Source of the DNA: Tubulanus polymorphus
Lineage: Eukaryota; Nemertea; Palaeonemertea; Tubulaniformes; Tubulanidae
Direction of reading: 5' to 3'
Assembly: GCF_964204645.1 (NCBI RefSeq)
Contig: NC_134026.1
Span: 6,634,001-6,698,000, forward strand
DNA: 64,000 bases
How positions within the stretch are numbered: position 1 is the first letter of the stretch; each line of letters opens with the position of its first letter. Of this stretch, positions 12,014 through 23,103 are shown one piece after another. Position numbers and translations under genes: made by a program. The notes under the pieces are model-generated. The model saw only the letters and a list, made by a program, of their open reading frames with translations. It was not told the DNA's origin and ran no database searches.

Positions 12014-12173
12014 TTACAATTTTTGGAACTAAAGTTTGTATTTCCCAGTAGTACTTACCCTTTCCTATGGTTTTTGCCAATATTTTTCTAAATTTGGATT
12101 GATTGCCAATGGTTTTTCTATACGACCCGGCCCTGCGGTATTGCATTTAGCCACCGGCGAAATCCGCCATCTT
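12014..12173. repeat. DIRS 3' inverted terminal repeat
   Basis: Contains CCTTTCCTATGGTTTTTGCC, a GACCCGGCCCTGCGG core and GAAATCCGCCATCTTTTT. All match in reverse complement the terminus at 16750-16887. Confidence 0.85.
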
Positions 12174-12312
12174 TTTACATCAGCTATGCGGGGCAGGTGG
12201 GCGGGATTCCCACCATAGGAAAGGGTAAGTACTACTCGGAAATACAAATTTTAGTTCCAAAAATTGTAATATTTCCGTCGAGTACTGTACCCTTTCCTAT
12301 GGTTTTTGCTAG
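12174..12312. repeat. DIRS internal complementary region (ICR)
   Basis: Positions 12212-12272 are the reverse complement of the outer edge of the 3' terminus (from about 12014). Positions 12268-12312 are the reverse complement of the outer edge of the 5' terminus (16845-16887). The two pieces meet at about ATTGTAATATTTCC, exactly the junction expected if the element ends were joined in a circle. In DIRS elements this region templates completion of the termini during reverse transcription. Confidence 0.85.
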
Positions 12313-12569
12313 ACTAGCCTAGCACAAGGATGGTGGGAAAGGTAGATAGAAAAACCACCGCTCAAACGCAAGGTAGGAGGGAAAAAGAGAGCACTTACCC
12401 AAGCACGGAATGGAGCACTGTAGCACAGGGAAGACCGGTTGGCCACAGTGAGTCCATCCAGCTCAGGGGCCCCCCCCCAGAATTTTGCGAAATTAATACT
12501 TGCAGATATGAACCCAAACTATGTACAAGGATACACCCCCTGTGATCCTGATAATGCAACATAAATATT

Positions 12570-15500
12570 CTACACTAAAGGGTCCGATCGGAAAGAACGG
12601 ACACCTTGAGTCATGACAACAGGACCAAGTGAAGCTAATGAGCCTAACTGGCCTGAAACATCCCGTAAATAAAATGACGTGAATGTCGATGGAGAATTCC
12701 AAAAGGCGGCCCGACAGACTTCCTCCAACGGAGCACCCGAAAAGGCTGCACAGGAAGTAGCCATAGACCTCACTTGATGAGAAACCACTCCCTCCGAGGA
12801 AAGATTCTCCTTCAATAAAATGTCCTTGATCAGTGAAGAGACCCATCGGGCCACTGTGTCCCGCGAAATATCACCCTTTAGGTGATCCAGCAGCGGAATA
12901 AATAACCGCTCCTGTGAACCCCTCCGTGAAGCAGAGCAATCTAAATAGAAACACAACGCCCGCACAGGACATAAAGTCCTGTCCGGGATGCCCGGTTCCA
13001 CTCGATGTTTTAGGGCTTCAATTCGCCATTGACGCCCAACCGAGCCTGGTCGTTGGTTCTTTGCCAAAAATTCCAAAGCAGGCCCCAGCGAAACAAATTC
13101 CTTCGCTGGCCCAAAGACAATATGACCTTGTCGGACTGAAAGCGCATGAATCTCAGAGCGACGGGCCGAGCAAGCCAAGAACAGCAAAAATACAGTCTTT
13201 TTTGACAAATTTGCAAATGACGCTGCCGAAAGAGGTTCAAATGGAGCCTCCATTAACTTCTTCAAAATTACAGACAGATCCCGTGGTGGAACTGTCCTTG
13301 GTATCCTAGGCCGGGAAATAGAAAACCCTGCAACCAGCTGGGATATCCGATGATCCCATGCTACATATGGCCATCCAGAAGCACGCAATGTATGAGAAAT
13401 CGCGGAGCGGTAACCTTTAATAGTTATGACCTGCAAACCTTTTACTACAAATAGGTGCAGTAAAAAATCTGCCAATTGAGCTACAGAGGGTGAGCATGGA
13501 TCAATTTCCCCTGCAGCACACCAATCCGCAAAATGACTCCATTTGGCATCGTAAATGGTACTTGTTGATGGCCGCTTAGATCCTGCGATAAAGGAGGCAG
13601 CCTGTTCTGAAAAGCCTGAAGCTGACAAGGATCGCTGGACAATGGCCAGGCGAGCAGATTTAACCACTGGCTGTTTGGATGATGCCGAAAGTTCCCCTGA
13701 GACAGAAGCGATGGGCAAATTCGGAAGAATCCTGGGGTTGTCGCACAGTAGGTTGAGAAGTGGTAGGAACCATTTCTGAGCCGGCCAACATGGTGCTACC
13801 AGAACTATGTTGCAATTGACTGATCTCTCTATTTGATCCAGTAAGCGCGGCAGGACTGGTGTGGGCGGGAACGCATACGCATGCATCCCCGACCAGTCCA
13901 GAGAGAAGGCATCGACCCCCCACGCTTCCGCGTCTGGAAACGGGGACACAAACAGAGGACACCTCCGATAGAACCGGGTGGCAAACAGATCCAGCAGCGG
14001 ATTGCCAAACATGCCCCGAACCCGTTTAGCTACTTCTTGGTGGAGAACCCATTCTGTCGCAATAGCCTGACCTCGACAAGACAGAGCATCGGCCATCACG
14101 TTCCTTTTCCCTGCTAAATGTGCCACAGTCAGGGACACGCCCTTTGTCTGGCACCAAAGAAGAATTTTGGCCGACAGACCTGTGAGGGTTTCTGAGTGAG
14201 TGCCCCCTTGGTTCTGAAGGTAAGCCCTCACATTTGAATTGTCTGTGGCTAACCAAACGTGGTGGCCCTCCACTCTCCTGTGAAAGAACTTCAGGGCCTT
14301 CCACACGGCCAGCATTTCTAGGAAATTTATGTGGTTGGTGGCCTCGTAGCGAGACCATCTCCCGGCTTTGACTCGGTTCTCCAGATGTGCCCCCCATCCT
14401 TGGTGACTGGCATCCGTGAATACACGAACTGGAGCCTCTAACGGGGCTAGTGACACCCCGAGCCGAAGATTCGTAGTTGCCGCCCACCACTGAAGATCCG
14501 GACTTAGATCGGTTGGAGGTACGGGAATCAAGGTCTCCCAGTTGCCCTTCGACTGAGACCAGAAGACCTTCCAATATTGTTGCAAGCGCCTGCTTCTGAG
14601 GCGGCCTAAGGGCACCACCAGACCCATGGAGCTGATGGAGCCTAGAAGCCGTGACCAGTAACGAGCTGTTCTCGGGGTTGTGGACACTCCCGCTACAGCT
14701 TCTTGAAGTTTGGCTACTCGAGCCATAGACGGAAAGACTTTGCCGATTCGGAGATCGAAGTCCATGCCGAGATAAGTGAACTGTTGGGCCGGCGTCAACT
14801 GAGATTTTTCCCTGTTTACGCGGAACCCTAGCTGATGGACTAAGTCCAAGACTGAGGTCATTGCCTCCCGACATTCCTGAGCCGAATTCGTGACTATTAA
14901 CCAGTCGTCGAGGTAAACGAACAGTCGAACACCCCTTGACTGAAGTACCTTCTGAACTGACTTGACCAACTTGGTGAAAACCCACGGGGCCGTACTGAGG
15001 CTAAATGGAAGAGACCTGAATTGGAACTGGCGGCCTTTCCATTTTATCCTGAGAAATCGCCGAGATTTTGGGTGAATTGGAACCTGAAAGTAAGCATCTT
15101 TCAGGTCCAAAGAAGCCGCCCATTGACCCGGACGGAGCCCTTGAATCACGTCCTTGGGCTTGGTCATCCGGAACCTTGGAATGTCTAGGTGCCGATTGAG
15201 GGATGACAGATCTATCACTGTCCGTTGACCCCCTGTGGCCTTTGGTACCATGAATATTCGAGAAAACCAGCTGGGAGAAGTTTAGTTGCAAACTGGTTCT
15301 ATCGCTCCCTTCTCGGCCAATTCCTTGAGAGCCGGAGAGATTAAGGCCTCCTGACCTGGTTTTGGCCGCATGTCGGGAGGTGACCTCATCAGGCGCGGCC
15401 GCCTTAGGAAACGGAGACGGTAGCCACGAGAGATGACCCGGGAGGGCCAACCGTCCCCAAAAAGGTCAGACCAGTGGGTTGCTGCCTGCTGCAGACAACC

Positions 15501-15653
15501 TCCCACTGGTCCCAAGAATTCATTTCGAGTTTTTCCGAAAGGAAGAGCCCCTTTTTGGAGCCTTCCCCTTGCCTCGATACGAACCGGAACTGTTACGACC
15601 GGACGAGGCTTGACACGATTGTTGAAGTTGCGCGCTAGTTCTCCAACTGGCAT
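12570..15653 (-). pseudogene. DIRS pol: RT, RNase H, tyrosine recombinase (one stop)
   Basis: One frame runs from 15653 to 12570, interrupted only by a TAA at 15284-15282. The part before the stop has GYRLRF and an ALKELAEKGAIEPV segment typical of the DIRS RT start. Residue numbers below count from the ATG at 15251 (893 aa). RT has DLKDAY at 49-54 and the catalytic YLDD at 113-116. RNase H has FTDAS (D280), TDNS (D337) and AHLAGKRNVMADALS (D388). A DIRS linker with FVSPFPDAEAW is near 434. The tyrosine recombinase has SARRSE (Arg about 697-698), SHQVR (H825, R828) and Tyr861 in FTSFYLRD, so the catalytic set is present. The single stop probably makes this copy non-functional unless it is read through. 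Confidence 0.9.
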
Positions 15654-16567
15654 CCGAAGCCGCCTGAGAAAGCGCTGAAGTTTGAGATGGTCCTGTTTGC
15701 GTCCGTGCCGAACCTTGCGCCGCCGACGTCGGACCAGAACGCTTTTTCCACGGAGTTCGGGGGTTGGACTTGGCCTGAACCTCCCGAATCTTCCTCAGCT
15801 CAGCGGAAACCGGAGCGCACCAACCGGAGAAGAGACGTGAAGATGTCCCCAATGGGGCTCTCAGCAAAGCACTGGACACCATATCCAGTAGACGAGTTTT
15901 GGAACTGGGAGTTAATCACTGACTGACGGGAGGCTAACACAAGATTAGCCTGACCCCGAACCGACAACGGAATTACATGCGAAACAGACCGAGCCAAAGA
16001 TTGGATAATCCGGTCCATTCCCTCCAGTTTTAGGGCAACTGACTCTGGGTCGGAGCCCGCATGAACCGATGCCCGACCCGGACCGGTACCGACCGAACCG
16101 GGCCGTTCGCGACTACCGCGGCGCGCGCTCGGTTCCGAACATGTAGTCCGAACCGGCCGAACCGACCTAACCGGTGAACGACCAGAGACCGGTGAATGAA
16201 CGGAGACCGGTGCCGGTGAACCAGCGTTCCTCCCCGGTGAACGGAGTTGGGAAGCCGATCGTACCTGAACGACTGGTGACCGCTCCGCTTTACGATAAGA
16301 AACAGGATTAGAAACGTCGGTTGGCACGTCGGCCGAAACCGACGAATCCCTGCTAACTCGACGACGATCTCTTAGTTTAAAAGCCTTATCGGCCCGAAGC
16401 CAAAGGTCCTCGGACCACACCTCGCAAATCTTGCAAGGATTGCTCCTTGCACATATTTGACCGGATTTGCGCCTGCACGACGCACACGAATCGTGGTTGT
16501 CCCAGGCACCAAACAAATGCCCGCATGCCTCCCCGCCACGATGTTGACCCTTAGGAGGGGGTGGCAT
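15520..16567 (-). pseudogene. DIRS gag-like ORF, probably frameshifted
   Basis: The ATG at 16567 starts a 255-codon frame ending at 15800. It has a cysteine-rich N-terminal zinc-ribbon-like region (CGHLF...CASCRRK...CKICEVW, about residues 16-51), then an Arg/Ser/Pro-rich middle. From about 15880 the adjacent frame (to 15520) continues with LLRAPLGTSSRLF and AELRKIREVQ and a basic end that looks like the natural gag C-terminus. A single-base indel near 15.90 kb is the simplest explanation; programmed frameshifting is possible but unproven. Confidence 0.65.
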
Positions 16568-16749
16568 AATTATCTGTTACAAATCAAAACAATTCAATTC
16601 AATCAAATTATATTTGAAAAATAGAAACCAGGGATAACCCCCAAACCGAACGGACTCACCGTTATGAGAGTGAAAACTCCCTAATATCCTAATTCCCAGA
16701 TTTTTACGGCGAAAAAATCCAACGCGTTCTACTGCGAGAACGCCAAGGA

Positions 16750-16887
16750 AAAAGATGGCGGATTTCGCCGGTGGCTAAATGCAATACCGCAGGGCCGGGT
16801 CGTATAGAAAAACCATTGGCGATCAATCCAAATTTAGAAAAATATTGGCAAAAACCATAGGAAAGGGTACAGTACTCGACGGAAATA
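16750..16887. repeat. DIRS 5' inverted terminal repeat
   Basis: Reverse complement of 12014-12173, ending outward at about CGACGGAAATA. Beyond it, CAATTTTGGGTTGGTGTCAT is host repeat arm sequence, matched by the sister arm near 22.8 kb. Confidence 0.85.
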
Positions 16888-17189
16888 CAATTTTGGGTTG
16901 GTGTCATATTTTTCATTGAGGCCAAAATGGCCGAATTGGCAACACCCCTATATTGCTAGGCCCTCTATACCTGCAGTGCACATATGTATCTCCATAACCG
17001 TTAGTTCTAGAGGGTCAAATGACCACTCAAATTCGCAGACAGGCTGTAATATGGGGGTTTGTAATACATTTATTATATGACCAAAAAATAATACTTTTCA
17101 AGATATTTCACAAAAACTGATTTCAAGGGTATTGATATATAAACTAGGGGTCCAGGGACACCATGCCCACTTGGGAAGTGGTTTCCAAT

Positions 17190-17820
17190 GCTCAACAATC
17201 TAACAATTTCAATATTCAACGCCCCCTGGTGACCATATACAAAAACCAATGACCTTGAAACTCACTACAATCATAGAACATGTCAGCTGCTACAATTTTG
17301 TAATTGATTGTGATAACAATATATGCCTTGTTATCAAGGGATCATTCATTTATTACGTACGCATTAAATTTGAATTTTTCAACCCCCCCTCCCCCTCTGT
17401 ACGCAAAATCGGCCATTTTTTCATATACATTAAGCATTACAGTACGCAATTGCACTTACCCCTCCCCTAATGCGTACGTAATAAATGAATGACCCCCAAT
17501 CTAATATGGAAATACTAAGTAATTCTACCATTCAATGCCCCTGGTGACCATATGCAAAACCCAATGACCTTGAAACTCACCACAATAATAGAACATGTCA
17601 TAAACTACAACTTTGCAATTGATCATGGTAACAAAATATGCCTAGGTACCAATCTAATAAGGAAATACTAAGTTATTCTACTATTCAACGCCCCCTGGTG
17701 ACCATATAGAATAACCAATGTCCTTAAAACTCATCACAATCATAGACAATGTCATGAGCTATAACTTTGCGATTGATTGTGGTAACAAAATATGCTTAGG
17801 TATCAATATAATCTGGAAAA
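17190..17820 (+). repeat. About 153-bp tandem repeat, three copies
   Basis: The landmark GCCCC(C)TGGTGACCATAT recurs at about 17222, 17537 and 17692. After subtracting the MITE at 17338-17496, the spacing is about 153 bp each time. Each copy also has CCTTGAAACTCA..ACAAT and GAACATGTCA. Confidence 0.75.
17338..17496. mobile_element. 159-bp MITE, Harbinger-like, copy 1
   Basis: Ends GGGATCATTCATTTATTACG and the inverted CGTAATAAATGAATGACCCC give inverted repeats of about 28 bp. It is flanked by CAA on both sides (17335-17337 and 17497-17499). The neighbouring tandem unit shows the empty site with a single CAA, so a 3-bp duplication is supported. Three-base duplications and G-rich ends fit PIF/Harbinger-type MITEs. 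A second copy is at 47005-47160. Confidence 0.8.
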
Positions 17821-18318
17821 ACTTTTTTCCACCTACGAATGAGTACTGATGATACCAAGATGGCCGCCAATTACGTCATAATTGGCCGATCAAAAATTCC
17901 TGGCTCAGGTATAAAACATCCCTTTCCAAAGAATACCCTTCACAAATTGCAATGAGAAATGGCAAACCAGTAGGAAGCTACACGACTCAGAATTTGGGCC
18001 AAAATTGACATTTTTGGGCACTAAAAAGGTCATAGGTCAGCCACCTTGATTCCAATCGACCCAATTTTTCTTATGGTGATGGGTCCTTGGGGGATTCAAA
18101 TATATACGAAAGATCAAGGTAATTGATATAAGTGTCTTCAAAATTTCCCTCAAAAAGTGTAAAAAGTGCTGATTTTGACGAAACACAATGGCTGCCAGTC
18201 AGCCATCTTGATTGTGACAGGGCCAGTTTTTGGGCTGAAGATGTGTCTAGGGTAGATACATGTACAAACCAAATATCAAGACATTACCTTGAAGCATCTT
18301 CAAAACTTCCCAAAATAA
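17668..18318 (+). repeat. 650-bp direct repeat, left copy
   Basis: Matches 20415-21073 in the same orientation. Shared landmarks are CCACCTACGAATGAGTACTG, CATCCCTTTCCAAAGAATAC (AGATCCC in the other copy) and TGGCTGCCAGTC.GCCATCTT. Short non-coding frames only. Confidence 0.8.
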
Positions 18319-18465
18319 CTGGATTCCATCTACGGATGGACAGACGACGGACGAAAAGCAAACGCAATAGCCCGCTGGGACTAAAGTCCCAAGTGGGCTA
18401 AAAATCACGCATGCAGTTCTTATGTAGCAATAAGGTCAGAAGATCTTATTGTTGTCATTGATTTT
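18318..18465. repeat. Inverted-end remnant next to the direct repeat
   Basis: CTAAAGTCCCAAGTGGGCTA at about 18381-18400 is complementary to CCCACTTGGGA near 17167. This suggests that the 17146-18404 block is itself an inserted element with short inverted ends. From 18405 the sequence returns to the older host arm (compare the inverted 22495-22540). Confidence 0.45.
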
Positions 18466-18596
18466 TTACATGGTCTGAATGAACCTGGTAGACAAAAGGC
18501 AGACTCACAGTTTAAAATGGGTTTATATTTACAATTTTTAGAGATTAGGGTCGGCATATAGGCTGGCCCACAAAATTCCAAAGTTGTACCCTAGAG

Positions 18597-18660
18597 GTCC
18601 TGATATTGCCAATGCTTCCCTCCAGAATGACCTAAATCGCATCTCGTCATGGGCAAAGCG
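18597..18660 (+). pseudogene. LINE reverse-transcriptase fragment
   Basis: One frame reads DIANASLQNDLNRISSWAKR, matching the LQxDLxxIxxWA block near the end of the RT domain of CR1/Jockey-type LINEs. Only about 20 codons remain, inside the 1.8-kb inverted-repeat element. Confidence 0.5.
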
Positions 18661-19420
18661 TTGGTGCTGGTTGCTCAAAGGTAGGTTAAGATAACCAGAG
18701 GCTTAACTACTGGTTAAGAACTTAACCACTGGTTAAGAACTTAACCACCGGTTAGTTAACCACTAGTTAAATTCAGTTGCTTAAAACCTCCGTTAGGTTG
18801 TGGTTTGCTAACCGGTGGTTAAAGTTAATTTATCCACTGGTTAGCCTCTTTTTCATTTGCCCAGCCTCACTTTATATGACCATAATTTTCTAGATATAAA
18901 TTCTTCCTGCCGTTTTTGTAATGCCAAATAAGACTGTAAGCATTTCCTAAGTAACGTAAAAATAATTGTCAGTACTGCTAAATTCATAGAGGCAAATCTA
19001 TATTCTATATAACCTTAGCTTACTTGGGATATAAGTAAGAGTATTTTTCTGTGTGCACTCTTATGTCTGTAATTAACTTGGTTTTTAACTTCGTTTGTAT
19101 CCCTTCTCACCCTGATTTTGACTTGATCTGTTTAATAAGAACTTGTTCATTGGTATTGCTATTGCTCTTAATAACTAATACAATTTAACGAAATAAAGTC
19201 ATATGCCAACCCTAATCTTTAATAAAGGACCAATGGTCCAGTGGCTTCAAACTGGTGTGAAGTAAAAAATCTGTCACGTATAGGCTACCGGTACGCAAAA
19301 ATTCATTTCATTGAAATTAAACGAGGAAAAAATATATATAAAAGGACTCAATTTTGGTCAGTGTGAACTTTCAATAACTGACTTGAAGAGTGTGAAATCT
19401 TCGAAAAATTGATTATGGGA

Positions 19421-19564
19421 ATTTATGTCTCAACAAATGTTCATAATTATAATACATCCCTAGAACGACGTAAAACAACTAAAACTATGAGTAATTTATG
19501 TCTCAACAAATGTTCATAATTATAATACATCCCTAGAATGACGTAAAACAATTAAAACTATGAG
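19421..19564 (+). repeat. 73-bp tandem duplication
   Basis: ATTTATGTCTCAACAAATGT starts at 19421 and again at 19494. The copies differ at very few positions, so the duplication is recent. Confidence 0.9.
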
Positions 19565-20414
19565 TGACCCGTTAAAATACGGTACAAACTTAGTGAGAGC
19601 CAGGGTTTCATCAGAGGTTTTTCATTAACATATGGAACCAATTAGGACAGAAGCTCTCAAGTTCTTCAAATTTGAGGCATAAAGTTTATCGACTGGGTTT
19701 TAATAATTTCACGATAGGATTGCTTTAAGTAGCTTACATCTTCACTCAGACAAATCGTTGTTATGCGCGACCTACACTGTGGCGTGCGTTATCTTTAACT
19801 GATAAGGCTGGCTTATGTCGACAAGCAAGGCAAAGCCTACCTAGACAACTGAGTTAATCGCCGATTAGCAGCAACTAGCGGCCTACGAGAGGCCGCCAGT
19901 CTAGTATTGTGTTTTCACATGTTTAATTTTGGACAGTTAAAGATGCTGCAGAGTGCTCAAATAAATCGAATTTTTGACACTCTTTGGTAAATTTATCAAA
20001 AAATATGAAACCCATGGCTTTCAACTTTGCGCACCACAAAGAGACACAAATTACGAAATATATTTTCGCTTAATCCGTTCGCCCGTTAGTGGTGAAATGA
20101 CAGGCTACCGAAATAGCTTTGAGCGTAGTGTATTATGATTATCAATCTGCCAGACCGTTGACATAGGCTAGCCAAGCTAGGCGAGCCAAAAATTGTAAAT
20201 ATGAACCCATTATAAACTGCGAGTCTGCCTTTTGTCTACTAGGTTCATTCAGACAATGTAACAAGAGCCCCAAGGGGCACAATGGCCAGCCTGTCAGATT
20301 TGCTTTTTATAAATGATGTAATCTGTGGGTTATATTTATCAATATACACTCCCTGCTCAATATCATTTACATAGTAAAATCGTGTGTTAACACAGACAGC
20401 AGGAACGAATGTAA

Positions 20415-21073
20415 TATAGAAATACTAAGTTATTGTATTGTTCAACGCCCCCTGGTGGCCATAAAAAAAACCAATGAGCTTGAAACTCACCTCGATCATA
20501 GAACATGTCATGAGCAACAACTTTCCAATTGATTATAGTAGCAAAATATGCTTAAGTATCAATTATGATGTGGAAAAACTTTTTTTCCACCTACGAATGA
20601 GTACTGATGACCCCAAGATGGCTGCCAAGTGCGTCATAATTGCCTGGTCAAAAATACCCTCTCGGATATAAAAGATCCCTTTCCAAAGAATACCCATTAC
20701 AAATTGCAATGAAACATGGCGCACCATTAGAAAGCTACAGTACTCAGAATTCAGGCCAAAATTGACATTTTTGGGAACAAAAAAGGTCACAGTACGGCCA
20801 TCTTGAGTCCGATCGACTCAATTTTTCTCATGCCGATGGGCCCTCGGGGGATACAAATATATACGAATGATCAAGGTTATTGATAAAAGTGTCTTCAAAA
20901 TTTCCCTCGAAAACTTCAAAAATGTGTAAAAAGTGCTGATTTTGGCGAACAACAATGGCTGCCAGTCGGCCATCTTGAATCTGACAGGGCCAGTTTTTGG
21001 CCTGAAGATGTGTCTAGGGTAGATACACGTATAAAACAAATATCAAGACATTACCTTGAAGCGTCTTCAAAAC
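20415..21073 (+). repeat. 650-bp direct repeat, right copy
   Basis: Partner of 17668-18318. Its right end stops at the LINE tail that begins near 21080. Confidence 0.8.
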
Positions 21074-21079
21074 TTTGGA

Positions 21080-21230
21080 ACTCTCACGAACTATCTAGAT
21101 GGTTATCTCTCGACCTCAATAGCTTCAAGACCCATCTCAAAACAACTTTGTTCCATGCAGCATACCATTAACTCTCGGAAAGCGAATTGTATTTAACATT
21201 TTTTGGCAGAATAAAATTTGATTGAATTTT
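21080..21230 (+). pseudogene. 5'-truncated LINE 3' end
   Basis: The frame LDLNSFKTHLKTTLFHAAYH then stop is the characteristic C-terminus of CR1/L2/Jockey-type reverse transcriptases (SxxxFKxxLKTxLF). It is followed by a short 3'UTR and AATAAAATTTGATTGAATTT, a short simple-repeat tail. The 5' part is missing. Confidence 0.65.
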
Positions 21231-21981
21231 CAATTCGGGCACATGGCTAATTAGCATATCAAGGTCATACACCCGATTTGGTAAAGCCTTTTTTTCGCGA
21301 ACCTTGCGCAATTGTCAAGGATGAATTTTCTGTAGAGCAAATAAAAATTCCTCCCAAACACCAAATCAACTAAAGATTTCATAGAAATCGATCTTGAAAT
21401 ACAATTTTAAATCTTAAAATAAAACCCGGAAGTAAAACAGTAGACGATACCGCGGATTCACGTGAACACCTGATTTCTGTAAACGAAATGTTGGTTGTGA
21501 CAAAATTGTTCAGACGGTTTTAGGTGGTAATAAGTACGGAAACGTAACGACCATGGTCGACTTATTCGATGAAATCAGGCCTATGTGATATCCAAATTTT
21601 GACTTTTTTATTCTCCAGACCTCCCTGATATAGAAATAAAAAAGTTTGGTGGTACGAAAGTGCAATCACAGCGCCGACGGGGACAGAGCCGTGTCAGAGA
21701 TCGGCGGAGTGAAAATTGAGGTGGACGAACACGAAGAAGTAGGCTATTGCGCTACTTGAATCACGAAAACTCCAGGCGCGGCCCCGACGCTTTTCGTTGA
21801 TTAAGTAATACAAATATCATGCAATGGGTTTTCACAATCTACCGCTGGTATTTACCGGATTTCAATATCACTCCAAAATTCAAAGAAACCTCGAAATATC
21901 GAACCGGAACACTTCCGGTAGATATCCGCGGCTGCCCAACCAGGAAACTTATTTGTTTTAATAGATATTGATAGGATCCAT
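21231..21981. other. Unassigned interval in the repeat island
   Basis: No gene or recognised element. It is locally richer in CpG around 21660-21800. It may be the interior of the composite element. Confidence 0.35.
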
Positions 21982-22190
21982 CATCTTCACCCGTCAAGGG
22001 ATTCGAACCCACTAAGCTAAAGCCATGCCAGAATCGGGTCGGGCCAATCACAGCGCTTGTAACAAACCACATTAGGTTTCTGTGGAATTTCCCAGTAAAT
22101 GGGCCAATCAGCGAAAACGTAGCGAACGCGGAAGTATTGTCGCTTGTTGATACATGACGTCATGCGCAAAAGCGCCAGTAATGAAATCGC
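21982..22190 (-). repeat. Inverted copy of the CRE/CCAAT/B-box repeat
   Basis: Reverse complement of 4645-4900, shorter by about 45 bp. It retains the B box (GGATTCGAACCC on the plus strand), CCAAT boxes and TGACGTCA. Confidence 0.55.
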
Positions 22191-22877
22191 GATAATTCAC
22201 GTGAACAGCTGCTGATATTTTCAGATAAACCAATCACAGGGAAGACACAACTTCCTGATTGGCTGATAAAAATTGAAATTTTCCCGATTTAACTTTCGTG
22301 AAAAATGCAGAAAACATTTTTATGAGACCCTATTTCAAAATTCTGCTCGCTACGATTCCGAGAATGGATTACGCTTAAATACGTGATTTGTTCGAATATG
22401 CCCTCACTTGGCAAGCAAAAGAGCCTTTTGTGTGGAAACCATGTCATTTAAATTCGCTCCATTTGTATAGTAATAGGCTCAGCCTACGGCTGGCCTAAAA
22501 AACCAATGACAACAATAAGATCTCACCTTATTAATACAATTGCATTTTTGTATATCAATACCCTTGAAATCAGTCTTTATGTAATATCTTGGAAAGTATG
22601 ACTTTTTGGTGATATAAATGTATTACCAACCCCCATAATACAGCCTTTCTGCGAATTTTGAGTGGTCATTTGACCCTATAAGGACTAACGGTTATGGAGA
22701 TACATATGTGCAGGTATATAGGGCCTAGCGATATAACGGGGCGTTGCCAGTTCGGCCATTTTCGCCTCAATGAGAAACATGACACAACACAAAATTGTTC
22801 CCAGACTCTTAATTAGTTGATTTCTGAAGAGTTTAGCTCTGGACCTAAAAGTGCATACAAAACCCCCATGAGCTACT

Positions 22878-23103
22878 CTAGTATAGAAAATCAATCATTT
22901 TCAAGCTTGGGTTGAGCAGAATTGATTGAGGATTCAGCATCATCAGCAGCAGCTGCACTTCTTTCCAGACTTCTGTACAGAATAATTGATTGTTCGAATA
23001 TAATCAAATTAATGCACACTGGAGTAATGAAAAACTCACCATTTCTAAAGTTGTATCGGATAAGCTCAGTGCCATTTAGCAGGATTTCACTTCCAAGAGT
23101 CAC
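22878..23103 (-). CDS. Putative C-terminal exons of the array-associated gene
   Basis: An exon ending at 23040 (donor ATG|GTGAGT) reads LGSEILLNGTELIRYNFRN. A good acceptor at 22973 opens the last exon. With matching phase it reads EVWKEVQLLLMMLNPQ and ends at TAG 22880-22878, inside the end of the adjacent repeat arm. Read in another frame it gives SLERSAAAADDAESS with a TGA at 22891. I found no clean acceptor before the first exon, so the model is incomplete. Family unknown. Confidence 0.3.

Larger units (their letters stand above)
12014..16887 (-). mobile_element. DIRS-type tyrosine-recombinase retrotransposon
   Basis: About 4.9 kb, read leftward. It has the diagnostic DIRS layout: inverted terminal repeats, a gag-like ORF, a pol ORF combining RT, RNase H and tyrosine recombinase, and an internal complementary region inside the 3' terminus. 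The insertion point is precise because the host repeat arm is also present uninterrupted at 22.7-22.9 kb. No target-site duplication is seen, as expected for recombinase-mediated insertion. The copy is only lightly damaged: one in-frame stop in pol and a probable frameshift near the gag end. Confidence 0.92.
18466..20261. mobile_element. 1.8-kb element with about 70-bp inverted ends
   Basis: The left end TTACATGGTCTGAATGAACC continues through GTAGACAAAAGGCAGACTC to TTTACAATTTTT. The right end 20190-20261 is its reverse complement with few differences. The interior has no transposase ORF and carries a LINE fragment (18597-18660), repeats of the GGTTAAG type (18660-18850) and a 73-bp tandem duplication. 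It is a non-autonomous or gutted DNA element. Confidence 0.75.
11836..22887. mobile_element. Composite nested element with long inverted arms
   Basis: The right arm (about 22495-22887, inverted) matches a left arm broken into pieces: 11836-11854, 11940-12013, 16888-17145 and 18405-18465. The intervening parts are later insertions: a 90-bp repeat (11855-11939), a DIRS element, a block at 17146-18404, and a 1.8-kb inverted-repeat element. The arms share, for example, CTCATTGAGGC, AAATGGCCGAA.TGGCAAC and GGTCATTTGACC. I saw no transposase, so the founding element is non-autonomous or decayed. The right end lies at the stop codon of the putative gene at 22.9 kb. Confidence 0.6.

Noticed and set aside
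14026-14985. 319-codon frame inside DIRS pol
   Set aside because: Overlaps the RT/RNase H region in another frame and has no domain; it is a shadow frame.
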